Below the pieces are notes generated by a model, which had not been told where the DNA came from, searched no databases, and saw only the letters and a list, made by a program, of their open reading frames with translations. The position numbers and the translations under genes are program-made. This document shows positions 10,026 to 22,603 of a stretch of 64,000 nt of DNA, one piece after another; position 1 is the first letter of the stretch, and each line of letters begins with the position of its first letter. This DNA comes from Corynebacterium tapiri (GTDB lineage: Bacteria > Actinomycetota > Actinomycetes > Mycobacteriales > Mycobacteriaceae): positions 1-64,000 of the forward strand of contig NZ_VDHJ01000007.1 in assembly GCF_006334925.1 (NCBI RefSeq), written 5' to 3'.

Positions 10026-10997
10026 ATGAGCGAAAACTTTCACTCGATCGCATCCCTCGGTGGTGGACACGGGCTGTATCAGACTTTGCGAGCAACCCGC
10101 CTGATGGAGCTGGAGAGCATCACCGCCATTGTGACCGTTGCTGACGACGGCGGATCCTCCGGGCGCCTGCGCAAGGAACTGGGGATGATTCCGCCAGGAG
10201 ACTTGCGTATGGCATTGGCAGCGCTAGCTCACGAGGATGCGGACGGGAAGCTTCTTTCCGAGCTGCTCCAGCACCGCTTTCGGGGCCACGGCGCTCTGGC
10301 CGGGCATGCCGTGGGAAACCTCATCATCGCAGGTCTAACCGAGGTATTGGGGACTGAGCAGCAAGCGCTGGACACCGTGGCACGCTTAACCCGTTCAGCT
10401 GGTCGAGTCCTACCCATGGTTCTGGAGCCGCTCGAGATCGAGGCGGACGTGGCCGGGTTGGATGACGATCCGCGCATTATGCGGGCAGTTCGTGGCCAGG
10501 TGGCTGTAGCAACCACCACGGGCACAGTGCGCCGCGTTCGCCTGGTCCCCGAGAAGCCGCAGGCTAACCAGGAAGCGACCCAAGCGATCGCCGAAGCAGA
10601 CATGGTCACGCTTGGCCCAGGTTCGTGGTTCTCCTCCGTTATCCCGCATCTTCTCGTGCCCGGGATTGTTGAGGCATTGAACACTTCGCCGGCGCTTAAA
10701 GTAGCCATTATCAATCTGACAGCAGAAGCGGGGGAGACCGCCGGCTTTTCCACTGAGCGGCACGTGCACATGTTGCGCCAGCACGCGCCCAGCCTCCGGC
10801 TGGATAGGGTCTTAGTGGATTCCACCGTGCTGCCAACCATCGGCGAGCGCCGATACGTGGAGCAAGCCGCAGCCTCACTCGGCGCCCGCGTTGAGTACGA
10901 GGATCTCCGCGCGGTTGATGAGAACGGACGAGTGACAGACATTCATGACCCAGTAAAGCTTGCAGCCGCTCTCCAGCGGCTAAATGCAGAGCGCTAA
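10026..10997 (+). CDS. yvcK: YvcK/CofD-like gluconeogenesis factor
   Basis: Putative UDP-sugar-binding regulator of carbon use and envelope homeostasis, 323 aa, CofD-like Rossmann fold. The Gly-rich N-terminal nucleotide loop is [32 protein letters not shown] and [13 protein letters not shown] are family hallmarks, and [20 protein letters not shown] lies near residue 200. It is preceded by an SD (AAGGAGA) and sits in the conserved rapZ-yvcK-whiA order. Its stop codon is the first part of a TAAACT hexamer (10995-11000) that could promote whiA. Confidence 0.93.
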   Translation: MSENFHSIASLGGGHGLYQTLRATRLMELESITAIVTVADDGGSSGRLRKELGMIPPGDLRMALAALAHEDADGKLLSELLQHRFRGHGALAGHAVGNLIIAGLTEVLGTEQQALDTVARLTRSAGRVLPMVLEPLEIEADVAGLDDDPRIMRAVRGQVAVATTTGTVRRVRLVPEKPQANQEATQAIAEADMVTLGPGSWFSSVIPHLLVPGIVEALNTSPALKVAIINLTAEAGETAGFSTERHVHMLRQHAPSLRLDRVLVDSTVLPTIGERRYVEQAAASLGARVEYEDLRAVDENGRVTDIHDPVKLAAALQRLNAER

Positions 10998-11049
10998 ACT
11001 AACCCACTCGCCCCGATTCTCGTACCAGAAAGCAAAGGAAGCTACCGAC

Positions 11050-12033
11050 GTGTCATTGACGGACAAGGTCAAGCAGGAACTGGTCTCCGTCGAGCTTCCT
11101 CGACAGTCGGCGCGGCACGCGGAGGCAGCGGCCCTACTGCGCTTCGCTGCCACTATTGAGGTTGGTCACTCGACAATTCGTCTCGAGGCAGAGTTCTCCC
11201 AACGGATAGTCGCAGAACGGCTGCGCGCTTTGCTTAAGGAATCCTTCGGCGTTGAATGCGCCATCCACACCATCGGTCCTGGTGGTAAGTCGAAATCCAC
11301 CACTCACCATCTTTACGTCACCGAGGGCGCCGGAGATGTGGTGCGTCGACTTGGGTTAGTGACTCGGTCGGGAGCCCCGGTGATCGGTTTGCCTCCCCAG
11401 GTCGTATCGGGCGGTGTAGAGGATGCTGAAGCTGCCTGGCGCGGAGCGTTTCTTGCCCAAGGCATGCTCAGCGAGCCAGGCCGAAGCTCCACCCTGGAAG
11501 TCAGCGCGCCGTGCGTGGAAGCCGCTTTGGCCCTCGTTGGGTGTGCGCGTCGACTGGGGCTTTCCGCCAAGACCAAGGAGACCCGTGGCACCGACCGGGT
11601 TGTCGTGCGTGACGGCGACGGGGTCGGGGCACTATTAACCAGGATGGGGGCGTACCGTACGCGGCTGGAATGGGATGAGAAGCGTCTGAAGCGTGAAAGC
11701 CGCGAGCCAGAGAACCGTCTGGCGAACTTTGATGATGCCAACCTGCGGCGTTCCGCACGAGCCGCTGTAGCTGCAGCTGCGCGTGTGGAGCGCGCCATGG
11801 AGATTCTGGGCGATGACGTCCCGGAGCACTTGGCCGAGGCCGGTCACCTGCGCGTCGAGCACCGACAGGCCTCCTTGGAGGAGCTCGGCCGTCTTGCAGA
11901 CCCACAGTTGACCAAAGACGCCGTTGCAGGACGGATTCGCCGATTGCTATCCATGGCAGACCGTCACGCGGAAGAACTCGGAATCCCGGGTACTGCAGCG
12001 GCTATCGACGACGAAGACGTTGATCACACTTAA
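11050..12033 (+). CDS. whiA: WhiA sporulation/cell division regulator homolog
   Basis: DNA-binding protein with a degenerate LAGLIDADG homing-endonuclease fold at the N-terminus (about 1-200) and a C-terminal HTH (about 230-310; [20 protein letters not shown], then VAGRIRRLL). In non-sporulating corynebacteria it is thought to act in cell division or growth control. Start is GTG 11050 (protein [16 protein letters not shown], 327 aa): an SD AAAGGAAG lies about 10 nt upstream, and the family starts at this point. A candidate -10 fused to the yvcK stop codon would give a leader of about 43 nt. Confidence 0.93.
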   Translation: MSLTDKVKQELVSVELPRQSARHAEAAALLRFAATIEVGHSTIRLEAEFSQRIVAERLRALLKESFGVECAIHTIGPGGKSKSTTHHLYVTEGAGDVVRRLGLVTRSGAPVIGLPPQVVSGGVEDAEAAWRGAFLAQGMLSEPGRSSTLEVSAPCVEAALALVGCARRLGLSAKTKETRGTDRVVVRDGDGVGALLTRMGAYRTRLEWDEKRLKRESREPENRLANFDDANLRRSARAAVAAAARVERAMEILGDDVPEHLAEAGHLRVEHRQASLEELGRLADPQLTKDAVAGRIRRLLSMADRHAEELGIPGTAAAIDDEDVDHT

Positions 12034-13208
<1,175 letters not shown>

Positions 13209-13231
13209 TCTGACCAGTTATTGGTTTGCGT

Positions 13232-13287
13232 CCCATGGTCTCCGAGGGCGTGCCTCGGCACGTGCTCTCGGGGGCCATGGGCTTTTT
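13232..13287 (+). terminator. Intrinsic terminator after gap
   Basis: A long hairpin with arms beginning CCCATGG and ending CCATGGG, about 22 bp with a few mismatches around a TCGG loop, is followed by CTTTTT. It ends the gap transcript 24 nt after the stop codon. Confidence 0.9.
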
Positions 13288-13293
13288 AGTGAA

Positions 13294-13309
13294 TACACTT
13301 GCAAAGGAG
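13294..13309 (+). promoter_or_regulatory. pgk promoter -10 and ribosome binding site
   Basis: TACACT at 13294-13299 is a good -10 immediately downstream of the gap terminator, and AAAGGAG at 13303-13309 is the pgk SD, 7 nt before ATG 13317. With the -10 this close, the transcript would start around 13306, cutting into the SD, so this promoter may add little to read-through from gap. Moderate support. Confidence 0.45.
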
Positions 13310-13316
13310 ATTTTTG

Positions 13317-14537
13317 ATGTCAGTTAAGACTCTTCAGGACCTGCTGGATTCCGGCGTAGAGGGCCGCCACGTTCTAGTCCGCTCGGACCTTAACGTGCCG
13401 CTCAATGACAACGGTGAGATCACCGACCCCGGCCGAATCAACGCTTCCGTGGGCACGCTGAAGGCGCTTCTCGACGCTGGTGCCAAGGTCATCGTTACCG
13501 CCCACCTGGGACGGCCGAAGGGCGAGCCGAACCCGAAGTACTCTCTGGCTCCGGTAGCTGAGGCTTTGTCCGAAGCCCTCGGCCAGTACGTTGCCCTGGC
13601 CGGCGATGTGACCGGTGAGGACGCACATGAACGCGCCAACGGTCTCACCGAGGGGGAAATCCTCCTGGTGGAGAACGTGCGTTTCGACGCTCGAGAGACC
13701 TCGAAGGACGACAGCGAGCGCGAGGAGTTTGCCAAGGAGCTCGCCGCCTTGGCCGCCGACAATGGCGCTTTCGTCTCCGACGGTTTTGGTGTGGTGCACC
13801 GCAAGCAGGCTTCTGTCTACGACGTAGCTAAGCTGCTGCCCGCTTACGCCGGCAACCTGGTCAACGATGAGTTGGACAAGCTCGGCGCTGTGGCGAAGGA
13901 TCCGGAGCAGCCCTACGTCGTGGTGCTGGGCGGATCCAAGGTTTCCGACAAGCTCGGTGTCATCGAGGCGCTGGCGGAAAAGGCAGACAAGCTCATCATC
14001 GGCGGCGGCATGTGCTATACCTTCCTGGCCGCCAAGGGCCACAACGTGCAGGAGTCCCTGCTGCAGGAAGAGATGATCGACACCTGCAAGGAGCTGCTGG
14101 AGCGCTACGAGTCCAAGCTGGTCCTGCCGGTCGATTTGCTAGCCGCCAGTGAGTTCGACTCCGCTAAGGCGGAGACCAAGCTCGTCGATCTGGATAGCAT
14201 TCCGGAGGGCTGGATGTCCCTCGACGTGGGACCGGAAACTGTGAAGAAGTTCGGTGAGGTCCTGGCCTCCGCCAAGACCATCTTCTGGAATGGCCCCATG
14301 GGCGTCTTCGAGCAGGAAGCCTTCTCCAAGGGCACCGCTGGCGTTGCCCAGGCGATTATCGATGCCACCCGTTCCAACGGCGCCTTCAGCGTGGTCGGCG
14401 GCGGTGACTCCGCAGCGTCGGTACGCCTGCTTGGCCTGGACGAGGATGGATTCAGCCACATCTCCACCGGCGGCGGTGCTTCCCTCGAACTTCTCGAGGG
14501 CAAGGACCTCCCCGGCGTGGCAGTTCTCAACGCTTAA
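13317..14537 (+). CDS. pgk: Phosphoglycerate kinase
   Basis: Transfers phosphate from 1,3-bisphosphoglycerate to ADP; 406 aa. Conserved segments are [42 protein letters not shown], and the nucleotide-binding [14 protein letters not shown]. Start ATG 13317 is chosen over the in-frame TTG at 13299 because it has the SD AAAGGAG at proper spacing and begins at the family N-terminus (MSVKTLQDL). Followed by tpiA after 24 nt with its own SD, forming pgk-tpiA. Confidence 0.97.
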   Translation: MSVKTLQDLLDSGVEGRHVLVRSDLNVPLNDNGEITDPGRINASVGTLKALLDAGAKVIVTAHLGRPKGEPNPKYSLAPVAEALSEALGQYVALAGDVTGEDAHERANGLTEGEILLVENVRFDARETSKDDSEREEFAKELAALAADNGAFVSDGFGVVHRKQASVYDVAKLLPAYAGNLVNDELDKLGAVAKDPEQPYVVVLGGSKVSDKLGVIEALAEKADKLIIGGGMCYTFLAAKGHNVQESLLQEEMIDTCKELLERYESKLVLPVDLLAASEFDSAKAETKLVDLDSIPEGWMSLDVGPETVKKFGEVLASAKTIFWNGPMGVFEQEAFSKGTAGVAQAIIDATRSNGAFSVVGGGDSAASVRLLGLDEDGFSHISTGGGASLELLEGKDLPGVAVLNA

Positions 14538-14561
14538 GAATTCTTCGAAGGAGTATCCACC

Positions 14562-15347
14562 ATGGCACGTACCCCCCTCATCGCGGGCAACTGGAAGATG
14601 AACCTCGATCACATGGAGGCCATCAGCACTGTTCAGCGCCTGGCCTTCGCCCTGCCGAAGGAGTACTACGAAAAGGTCGACGTAGCTGTCACGGTCCCGT
14701 TTACCGACCTCCGCTCGGTACAGACCGTAGTTGAGGCCGAGAAGTACCTGTTCACCTTCGGTGCGCAGGATGTTTCTGAGCACGAAAAGGGCGCTTACAC
14801 CGGCGATATTTCGGCACAGATGCTCAAGCGCCTGGGCTGCACCTACGTAGTAGTTGGTCACTCCGAGCGCCGTGAGTACCACCACGAGACCAATGAGATC
14901 GTCGCCGCGAAGGCCAAGGCCGCCCTCGGCCAGGAAATCACTCCGATCGTCTGCGTGGGCGAGCCGCTCGAGGAGCGCGAGGCTGGAAACCACGTAGCTT
15001 TTGTTACCGAGCAGACCCGCGAATCGCTTGCTGGTCTGACCCCGGAGCAGCTGAGCAACACTGTGATCGCCTACGAGCCGGTGTGGGCAATCGGCACTGG
15101 CAAGACCGCCACCGCCGCAGACGCACAGGAAGTCTGTGCCGCCATCCGCGCACTGATCAAGGATCTTGCTGGTGAAGAGGTCGCGGCCGGCATCCGCATT
15201 CTGTACGGCGGATCTGTCAAGACCGACTCGGTGGGTGAGCTCGTGAGCCAGCCGGATGTCGACGGCGGACTGGTCGGCGGCGCCTCGCTCGATGGTGAAG
15301 AATTCGCCAAACTCGCCGCAGCCGCAGCCCAGGCAGTTACTGCCTAG
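14562..15347 (+). CDS. tpiA: Triosephosphate isomerase
   Basis: Interconverts dihydroxyacetone phosphate and glyceraldehyde 3-phosphate; 261 aa TIM barrel. Catalytic residues are all present: K12 in GNWKMN, H100 in VVGHSERR, E172 in [11 protein letters not shown]. The phosphate-binding YGGSV and GGLVGGASL loops are intact. The SD GAAGGAG precedes the ATG. In C. glutamicum the next gene is ppc; here secG follows after 59 nt and ppc is absent. Confidence 0.97.
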   Translation: MARTPLIAGNWKMNLDHMEAISTVQRLAFALPKEYYEKVDVAVTVPFTDLRSVQTVVEAEKYLFTFGAQDVSEHEKGAYTGDISAQMLKRLGCTYVVVGHSERREYHHETNEIVAAKAKAALGQEITPIVCVGEPLEEREAGNHVAFVTEQTRESLAGLTPEQLSNTVIAYEPVWAIGTGKTATAADAQEVCAAIRALIKDLAGEEVAAGIRILYGGSVKTDSVGELVSQPDVDGGLVGGASLDGEEFAKLAAAAAQAVTA

Positions 15348-15406
15348 CCTCTGGTGTAAAGTAAGCGCAAAGTTCCACTTCGATCTACGACAAGGTTCGC
15401 ATTTTC

Positions 15407-15640
15407 ATGGTTCTCACCCTCCAGATTGTTCTGGTCATCGCGGCCGTGCTCCTAACCACCTTCGTGCTCCTGCACAAGGGCAAGGGCGGCGGTCTTTCCA
15501 GCCTGTTTGGCGGTGGTGTGCAGTCGAACCTTTCTGGTTCGACCGTCGTGGAGAAGAACCTGGATCGCTACACGGTGGTTGTGGCCATCGTGTGGATCGT
15601 GTGCATCGTTGCGCTTAACCTCATCACGGCGCTGAGCTAG
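15407..15640 (+). CDS. secG: Preprotein translocase subunit SecG
   Basis: Small SecYEG channel component, 77 aa, with two transmembrane helices (about 3-22 and 52-74) and the conserved cytosolic loop HKGKGGGLSSLFGG between them. TAAAGT at 15357-15362 is a candidate -10 just after the tpiA stop, giving a leader of about 38 nt. Ends in a terminator shared with the convergent pgl gene. Confidence 0.92.
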   Translation: MVLTLQIVLVIAAVLLTTFVLLHKGKGGGLSSLFGGGVQSNLSGSTVVEKNLDRYTVVVAIVWIVCIVALNLITALS

Positions 15641-15655
15641 TTTCTTTAGCACAAC

Positions 15656-15706
15656 CAACGCCCCGCACTCCTTCGAGAAATGAAGGGATGCGGGGCGTTG
15701 TCTTTT
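15656..15706. terminator. Bidirectional terminator between secG and pgl
   Basis: CAACGCCCCGCA pairs with TGCGGGGCGTTG, with an inner CCTTC/GAAGG pair, followed by TCTTTT on the plus strand. On the minus strand the tract after the stem is weaker. It lies between the converging secG and pgl stops. Confidence 0.88.
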
Positions 15707-15710
15707 AGTT

Positions 15711-16421
15711 TCAGGCGATGTCCTGAGCGGCGGCGTCGTCTAGGAAGATAATCGTCTCCTCGCGGCCCTCCGCACCGGCAGCTGGCCATTCTGTGGAGTC
15801 TGCCCGAGCAATGACGTTTCGGGCAGCCTCGGCCTTCTCCTCACCTGAAACGAGGAGCCAGACGTGATCTGCTTTCCACACCGCGGGCAGCGTGAGCGTG
15901 ACTCGCTCTGACGGCGGCTTGGGGGAGTCATAAACAGGCACTACGAGGGCGCGACGCTCAGCAACGGCGTCAGTATGGGGGAAGAGCGTGTTGATGTGCC
16001 CTTCCGGACCCATGCCGAGCAGATGGATATCGAACCCCTCTGGTGCGAACTGCGCCAGAGTCTCCGCATAGTCGCGTGCGGCGGTTTCCATGTCTTTAGT
16101 GCCTAGGCCATAAGAGTGAATGTTTTCCTGCGGGATGTCCACGTGGTCAAGAAGCGCCTCGCGTGCCTGGCCTTCGTTGGAGTCGGAGTGCTCGACAGCA
16201 ACGTTGCGCTCGTCGCCAAAGAAAAACTGGATTCGCGTGAAATCGATCTCTGAGGCGCGCTCCCGAAGCTTCTTCAGGGTGCCTATTCCGGGGGTACCAC
16301 CAGTGAGGACTACGCGGGCGTGACGGCCGCTGTCCTGGACCCGCTTAACCACCGATACAAAGCGATCCGCTGCCTCATCGGTCAATGCATCGATGTCTCG
16401 AGTGCGGTGCACGGAAATCAT
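15711..16421 (-). CDS. pgl: 6-phosphogluconolactonase
   Basis: Hydrolyses the zwf product 6-phosphogluconolactone; 236 aa of the DevB/SugarP-isomerase-like family. Seen: VVLTGGTPGIGTLKKL, RIQFFFGDERNVAVEHSDSN, and FDIHLLGMGPEGHINTLFPH, the typical active-site stretches. Last gene of the tkt-tal-zwf-opcA-pgl unit, 38 nt after opcA. Ends at a terminator shared with secG. Confidence 0.93.
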   Translation of the reverse strand: MISVHRTRDIDALTDEAADRFVSVVKRVQDSGRHARVVLTGGTPGIGTLKKLRERASEIDFTRIQFFFGDERNVAVEHSDSNEGQAREALLDHVDIPQENIHSYGLGTKDMETAARDYAETLAQFAPEGFDIHLLGMGPEGHINTLFPHTDAVAERRALVVPVYDSPKPPSERVTLTLPAVWKADHVWLLVSGEEKAEAARNVIARADSTEWPAAGAEGREETIIFLDDAAAQDIA

Positions 16422-16459
16422 GGGGAGGAGGAAACCTTTCTCTTCGGTCGCGCTCGTTA

Positions 16460-17386
16460 CTAGCGGGCGGTAACCAGTTTGAGTGCGGATAGGGACTCCG
16501 CATAGGCCGAGTCCGGGCCGAGGTGGCGTAGCTCCTCAGCAAGACTGTCGGCGTCGGAATGCTCAGTGAGTGCCACCAGCGAGTCCGCGCTATCCGGTAT
16601 GGATACGCGCACTGTGCGATCGTCGACAGCCTCGACGACGAGATCACCGTCGGCGCTTTCGATGACGAGCTTTTGGATGGGGAACTGCGAAAGCTCACTT
16701 CCCTCGCACGTTTCCCGAACGACGGGAGCGTCGATACGCGCTGCTAGCCAACCTGCTGCGATGTCCACCGTTGGAGCCTCGGCCGGGCCAGAGACGACCA
16801 CCGAGGAGTAATCCTCTCGGGGCAGGCGATCCAATGCAGAGGCGACGAGACCGCGCCAACCCGTGATGCGCGACCAAGCGAGGTCGGAATCGCCATCGCG
16901 GTATCCGTCAGCAAGTCGAACAAGGGTATTCGCGTCTGAACTGTTGCGAGAGTTGGTGATACGGCGTTGAGCAATGCGGCCGATCTGGTGGTCGGCGGGC
17001 ACCGCTGGGGCTTGGCACGGCCACCAGGCCACGATGGGCGTATCCGGGAGGAGAAGCGGAGTAACCACTGAAGCGGCATGCTCTGCCATCTCGCCAGACA
17101 GAGTCATGATGATGGTTTCTGAAGCACCGGAGTCTCCGCCGAAGAGTAATCGGGCGTCGAGACGTGAATCTGCCTGCCGTTCGCCTTTCAGGAGGACCAA
17201 AACGCGCGAGGGATGCTCGTGGGAGGCGTTGCGAATCGGAGCCAGGATTGCCTCAACGTCGTCGGAGGCGTCCGCGACCACGATGAGCGTGAGCACGCGT
17301 CCGGTCGCCATCGAATAATCTTCCTGCGTGTCCAGCAGGGTCTTGGAAATTTTCCGGGTGGTGGTGTCCGGCAAGTTGACGATCAC
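16460..17386 (-). CDS. opcA: OpcA, glucose-6-phosphate dehydrogenase assembly protein
   Basis: Actinobacterial and cyanobacterial partner required for full Zwf activity; 308 aa. The chain matches C. glutamicum OpcA closely by recall: LPDTTTRKISKTL, VTPLLLPDTPIVAWWP, IGRIAQRRITNS, RITGWRGLVASALD. The start is GTG 17386 (MIVNLPDTTT), which matches the family N-terminus and has AAGGTGAA as SD. The open frame extends upstream to 17614, but those codons overlap zwf and read as low-complexity shadow. It begins 37 nt downstream of the zwf stop. Confidence 0.92.
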   Translation of the reverse strand: MIVNLPDTTTRKISKTLLDTQEDYSMATGRVLTLIVVADASDDVEAILAPIRNASHEHPSRVLVLLKGERQADSRLDARLLFGGDSGASETIIMTLSGEMAEHAASVVTPLLLPDTPIVAWWPCQAPAVPADHQIGRIAQRRITNSRNSSDANTLVRLADGYRDGDSDLAWSRITGWRGLVASALDRLPREDYSSVVVSGPAEAPTVDIAAGWLAARIDAPVVRETCEGSELSQFPIQKLVIESADGDLVVEAVDDRTVRVSIPDSADSLVALTEHSDADSLAEELRHLGPDSAYAESLSALKLVTAR

Positions 17387-17423
17387 AGTGAGTTCACCTT
17401 CCTGGGTTTTCGTGCGCTGTGCG

Positions 17424-18959
<1,536 letters not shown>

Positions 18960-18997
18960 GCCGTCCATTCTAGGTATGGCTTCCCAGACACGACAAT

Positions 18998-19050
18998 GGG
19001 GCGGGGAGTGGTTGCCGTGCACCCGCAGATGCAGCACCTTTCCCCGCCCC
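18998..19050 (-). terminator. GC-rich hairpin between tal and zwf
   Basis: GGGGCGGGGA (18998-19007) and TCCCCGCCCC (19041-19050) form a perfect 10-bp stem over a 33-nt loop. No T-run follows on the minus strand, so it may be a partial terminator, a pause or an mRNA stabiliser behind tal rather than a full stop. It lies immediately upstream of the zwf promoter. Confidence 0.5.
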
Positions 19051-19070
19051 AGACGCGCTGAGAGGATCCG

Positions 19071-20150
19071 CTACTTCAAGCGCTGACCCATGGACTCCAG
19101 CAGCTCGGACCACGCAGCGACGAACTTATCGACGCCCTCGGTCTCCAAGGTGCGAACGACGTCCTCGACATCGATTCCCGCGCCTCGCAGTGAGTCGAAA
19201 ACCTGCTGAGCGTCCTCCTTGGTGCCATCCAAGGTGTTGCCATGCAGGCCCCCTTGCTCCAGAACAGCGTCGAGCGTGCCCTCCGGCATGGTGTTGACGG
19301 TGTCGGGACCAGCCAACTCGGTGACGTACAGCGTGGCGGGGTAGTCGGGGTTCTTCACACCCGTGGATGCCCACAGCGGACGTTGGACCGGCGCGCCCGC
19401 GGGCAAGCCCTCGGAGCCAACCTCCTTGAAGAGCGCGTAGGCGAGGCGGGCATTTGCGACGCCAGCCTTGCCGCGCAGTGCGAGCGCCTCGTCGGTGCCG
19501 ATCGCCTCGAGTCGCTTGTCCACCTCGGTGTCCATGCGGGAGACGAAGAACGATGCCACGGAGTGGATCGTGGAGACGTCCTTACCGGCCTTCTCCGCGC
19601 GCTGGATGCCCTCCTTGAAGGCATCAATGACCTGCTGGTAGCGATCCACGGAGAAGATCAAGGTCACGTTCACGCTGATACCCTCTGCCAGCGCGTCAGA
19701 GATCGCTGGAAGTGAGCCATCGGTGGCCGGAATCTTGATCATGACGTTCGGACGGTCGACCTTGGCCCACAGATCCTTGGCCTGCGCCAGGGTGGCGTCA
19801 CGGTCAGCCGAGATACGCGGATCGACCTCGATGGAGACGCGACCATCCTTGCCGTTGGTCTTTTCAAAGATTTCAGCGAAGGCATCGCAGGCATCGCGAA
19901 CATCATCGATGGTCATGGCGTAGACCGCCTCGTCGACCTCGGTACGAGCTTCCTTGAGAGTCGCGATCTGCTCGTCATAGGAGGTGCCCTTGCTCATGGC
20001 GGAGGCGAAGATCACCGGGTTGGTGGTCACGCCCACGATGGACTTGTTCTTGATGACCTCAGCGAGGTTTCCAGACGTGATGCGTTCGCGGGACAGGTCG
20101 TCCAGCCACGTCGAGGTACCAAGCTCGAACAGTGTGTCGATGTGGTTCAT
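19071..20150 (-). CDS. tal: Transaldolase
   Basis: Moves dihydroxyacetone units between sedoheptulose 7-phosphate and glyceraldehyde 3-phosphate; 359 aa, the long actinobacterial form. Seen: [27 protein letters not shown], and the Schiff-base Lys in [13 protein letters not shown], then [25 protein letters not shown] precedes the ATG, 27 nt after tkt. Second gene of the pentose phosphate operon. Confidence 0.95.
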   Translation of the reverse strand: MNHIDTLFELGTSTWLDDLSRERITSGNLAEVIKNKSIVGVTTNPVIFASAMSKGTSYDEQIATLKEARTEVDEAVYAMTIDDVRDACDAFAEIFEKTNGKDGRVSIEVDPRISADRDATLAQAKDLWAKVDRPNVMIKIPATDGSLPAISDALAEGISVNVTLIFSVDRYQQVIDAFKEGIQRAEKAGKDVSTIHSVASFFVSRMDTEVDKRLEAIGTDEALALRGKAGVANARLAYALFKEVGSEGLPAGAPVQRPLWASTGVKNPDYPATLYVTELAGPDTVNTMPEGTLDAVLEQGGLHGNTLDGTKEDAQQVFDSLRGAGIDVEDVVRTLETEGVDKFVAAWSELLESMGQRLK

Positions 20151-20177
20151 TTTATGCTCGTAACTCCTTTACCAGGT

Positions 20178-22280
20178 CTACTTCTGAGCGGCGGAAATCG
20201 ACTCGCGGGCTGCCGAAACGACCGCGTCGGCGGTGATACCGAATTCTTCGAAGAGCTTCTCGTATGCGGCAGAGGCGCCGAAGTGCTCTAGGCCGACGTG
20301 GCGTCCGGCATCTCCGATGTACTTGTGCCACGGCATAGCCAGACCAGCTTCGACGGAAACGCGGGCGCGGACAGCAGAGGGCAGCACGGATTCGCGGTAC
20401 TCCTCGTCCTGCTCGTCAAACCAGCTCAGAGACGGTGCGGAGACAACGCGGGTAGCGATTCCCTCCGATTCGAGGGTTGTTGCTGCCTGGACGGCCAGCT
20501 GAACCTCAGAGCCGGTGGCGATGAGGATAAAGTCCGGGGTCTCCTTGGAGGCCTCCACCAGGACATAAGCGCCGCGCTTGACGCCCTCCCGAGCCTTTTC
20601 CTGGGTACCCTCCAGGATCGGCAGGTTCTGGCGGGTGAGCACCAAAGCCTTGGGTCCCTCCGGAGCCTCCAAGGCAGCTGCCCAGGAGGCAACAGTCTCG
20701 TTGGCGTCAGCAGGGCGCAGGACGCTGAGTCCCGGGATAGCGCGAGTAGCTGCCAAGTGTTCCACGGGCTGGTGAGTCGGGCCGTCTTCACCCAAACCGA
20801 TGGAGTCGTGAGTCCACACGTAGTAGACGTCGGAGTTCATCAGCGCCGCCAGGCGGACTGCCGGGCGCATGTAGTCGGAGAAGACAAAGAACGTTGCACC
20901 GTAAGGTCGGGTGCCACCGTGCAGAGCCATGCCGTTGAGGATCGAGCCCATGGCATGTTCACGGATACCAAAGTGCAGGTTGCGGCCGTACGGCTCGAGC
21001 TGGAACTTATCCGTTGAACGGCGGGCCGGGCCGAAGGACTTGGAGTCCTTGATGATGGTGTTGGTCGAACCAGCCAGGTCAGCGGATCCGCCCCACAGCT
21101 CGGGGAGAACTGCACCCAAAGCCTGCAGCGCAGCCTCGGAGGCCTTACGGGTTGCCAGCGCCTTGTCCTCGGGGGACCAGGTTGGCAGGTCAGCGTCCCA
21201 CCCCTCCGGCAGCTCGCGGGCGGTCAATCGATCGAGCAGAGCCTTGCGCTCCGGGTTTGCCTCGGCCCACGCGTCGAACTTCTTGGTCCACTCTGCGCGG
21301 TAGTCTGACTCGCGTGCGGACAGCGCGCGGGTGTGCTCGAGCACTTCGTTCTCGACGACGAACTTAGCCTCCGGGTCGAAGCCCAGGACCTTCTTGGTGG
21401 CGGCAACCTCGTCCTCGCCCAGAGCAGCGCCGTGGGAAGCACCGGTGTTCATGGCGTTGGGAGCGGGGTAGGCGATCACTGTGCGGACGCGAATGAACGA
21501 GGGTCGAGTGGTCTCTGCCTGTGCATTCTTGATGGCTTCCTCGAGGGCTACGATGTCCTCGCCGGATCCGACCTCCTGGACATGCCAGCCATAGGCCTCG
21601 TAGCGTGCGGACACGTCCTCGGTGAAGGCAATGTTGGTGTCGTCCTCGATGGAGATCGAGTTGTCATCCCAAAAGACGATCAGGTTGCCCAGCTCCTGAG
21701 TTCCAGCCAAGGAACCTGCCTCTGCGGTGACACCCTCCTGGATATCGCCGTCGGAGGCCATAACGTAAATGAAGTGGTCGAAGGGGGATTCTCCGGCCGG
21801 GGTCTCCGGGTCGTAGAGACCGCGCTCTCGGCGAGCTGCCATAGCCATGCCGACCGAGGAAGCCAAGCCTTGACCAAGCGGGCCGGTGGTGATTTCCACG
21901 CCGTTGGTGTGGCCGTGCTCCGGGTGGCCGGGCGTCTTAGAACCCCAGGTGCGCAGTGCCTGAAGATCAGATACCTCGAGTCCGAATCCGCCCAGGAAGA
22001 GCTGGACGTACTGCGTCAGGGAGCTGTGGCCCAGGGACAGGATGAAGCGGTCTCGACCGATCCACTCCGGGTCTGCCGGGTCGTGGTGCATCACTCGCTG
22101 GTACAGGGTGTAGGCCAACGGGGCCAGAGACATGGCCGTGCCGGGGTGGCCGGAGCCAGCCTTCTGCACGGCATCGGCAGCGAGCAGGCGAGCAGTATCT
22201 ACAGCGCGAGTGTCCACATCAGACCAGTCGCTGGGATAACGACGCTCGGTGTAGGCCTTCTTTTCATCGGTTAGAGCCAC
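20178..22280 (-). CDS. tkt: Transketolase
   Basis: Thiamine-diphosphate enzyme transferring two-carbon units in the pentose phosphate pathway; 700 aa. Seen: SGHPGTAMSLAPLAYTLY, the TPP/Mg motif beginning GDIQEGVTAEAG, RTVIAYPAPN, the pyrimidine-domain WGGSADLAGSTNT and HDSIGLGEDGPTHQPVEH. Start GTG follows SD AAGGAG. First gene of tkt-tal-zwf-opcA-pgl on the minus strand, diverging from ctaB. Confidence 0.96.
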   Translation of the reverse strand: MALTDEKKAYTERRYPSDWSDVDTRAVDTARLLAADAVQKAGSGHPGTAMSLAPLAYTLYQRVMHHDPADPEWIGRDRFILSLGHSSLTQYVQLFLGGFGLEVSDLQALRTWGSKTPGHPEHGHTNGVEITTGPLGQGLASSVGMAMAARRERGLYDPETPAGESPFDHFIYVMASDGDIQEGVTAEAGSLAGTQELGNLIVFWDDNSISIEDDTNIAFTEDVSARYEAYGWHVQEVGSGEDIVALEEAIKNAQAETTRPSFIRVRTVIAYPAPNAMNTGASHGAALGEDEVAATKKVLGFDPEAKFVVENEVLEHTRALSARESDYRAEWTKKFDAWAEANPERKALLDRLTARELPEGWDADLPTWSPEDKALATRKASEAALQALGAVLPELWGGSADLAGSTNTIIKDSKSFGPARRSTDKFQLEPYGRNLHFGIREHAMGSILNGMALHGGTRPYGATFFVFSDYMRPAVRLAALMNSDVYYVWTHDSIGLGEDGPTHQPVEHLAATRAIPGLSVLRPADANETVASWAAALEAPEGPKALVLTRQNLPILEGTQEKAREGVKRGAYVLVEASKETPDFILIATGSEVQLAVQAATTLESEGIATRVVSAPSLSWFDEQDEEYRESVLPSAVRARVSVEAGLAMPWHKYIGDAGRHVGLEHFGASAAYEKLFEEFGITADAVVSAARESISAAQK

Positions 22281-22603
22281 AGATTAACTCCTTGTTTTCA
22301 GCGGTAACGTGCGTACCGTACGTCCGGCCTTGCACGGGTGTGTAAGACTTGGGTGCCAATGTACGCCACGAAACAGTCTATCTATTCGCAGCGCCATTGT
22401 CCGCCAAAGATACGATCAAAGATAAAAGGGGGAAACCCGGGGGCATTTTGGTGGACTCCATTACGCCGGTAGCATGGATCGACGCGACCTAACTCAGGTT
22501 TCAAGCGAACCCGGGAACTTCCGGAGCGATTCCTCCGACAAGTACAGAGGTGCTGCGAGATTTTTCTTACTCTCCGCAATAACGGCGGAGGAGACCAGAT
22601 CCG
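22281..22603. promoter_or_regulatory. Divergent tkt / ctaB control region
   Basis: This 323-nt gap separates the tkt operon (minus) from ctaB (plus). For tkt, TACATT on the minus strand (22358-22363) is a plausible -10 with a leader of about 70 nt, and that leader contains an imperfect palindrome near 22308-22326 (ACGTACG/CGCACGT type). For ctaB, TAGCAT at 22470-22475 is a candidate -10. Just before ctaB, CTCCGC (22572-22577) pairs with GCGGAG (22585-22590), and the second arm overlaps the SD GGAGGAG. No gene is credible here. Confidence 0.4.
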
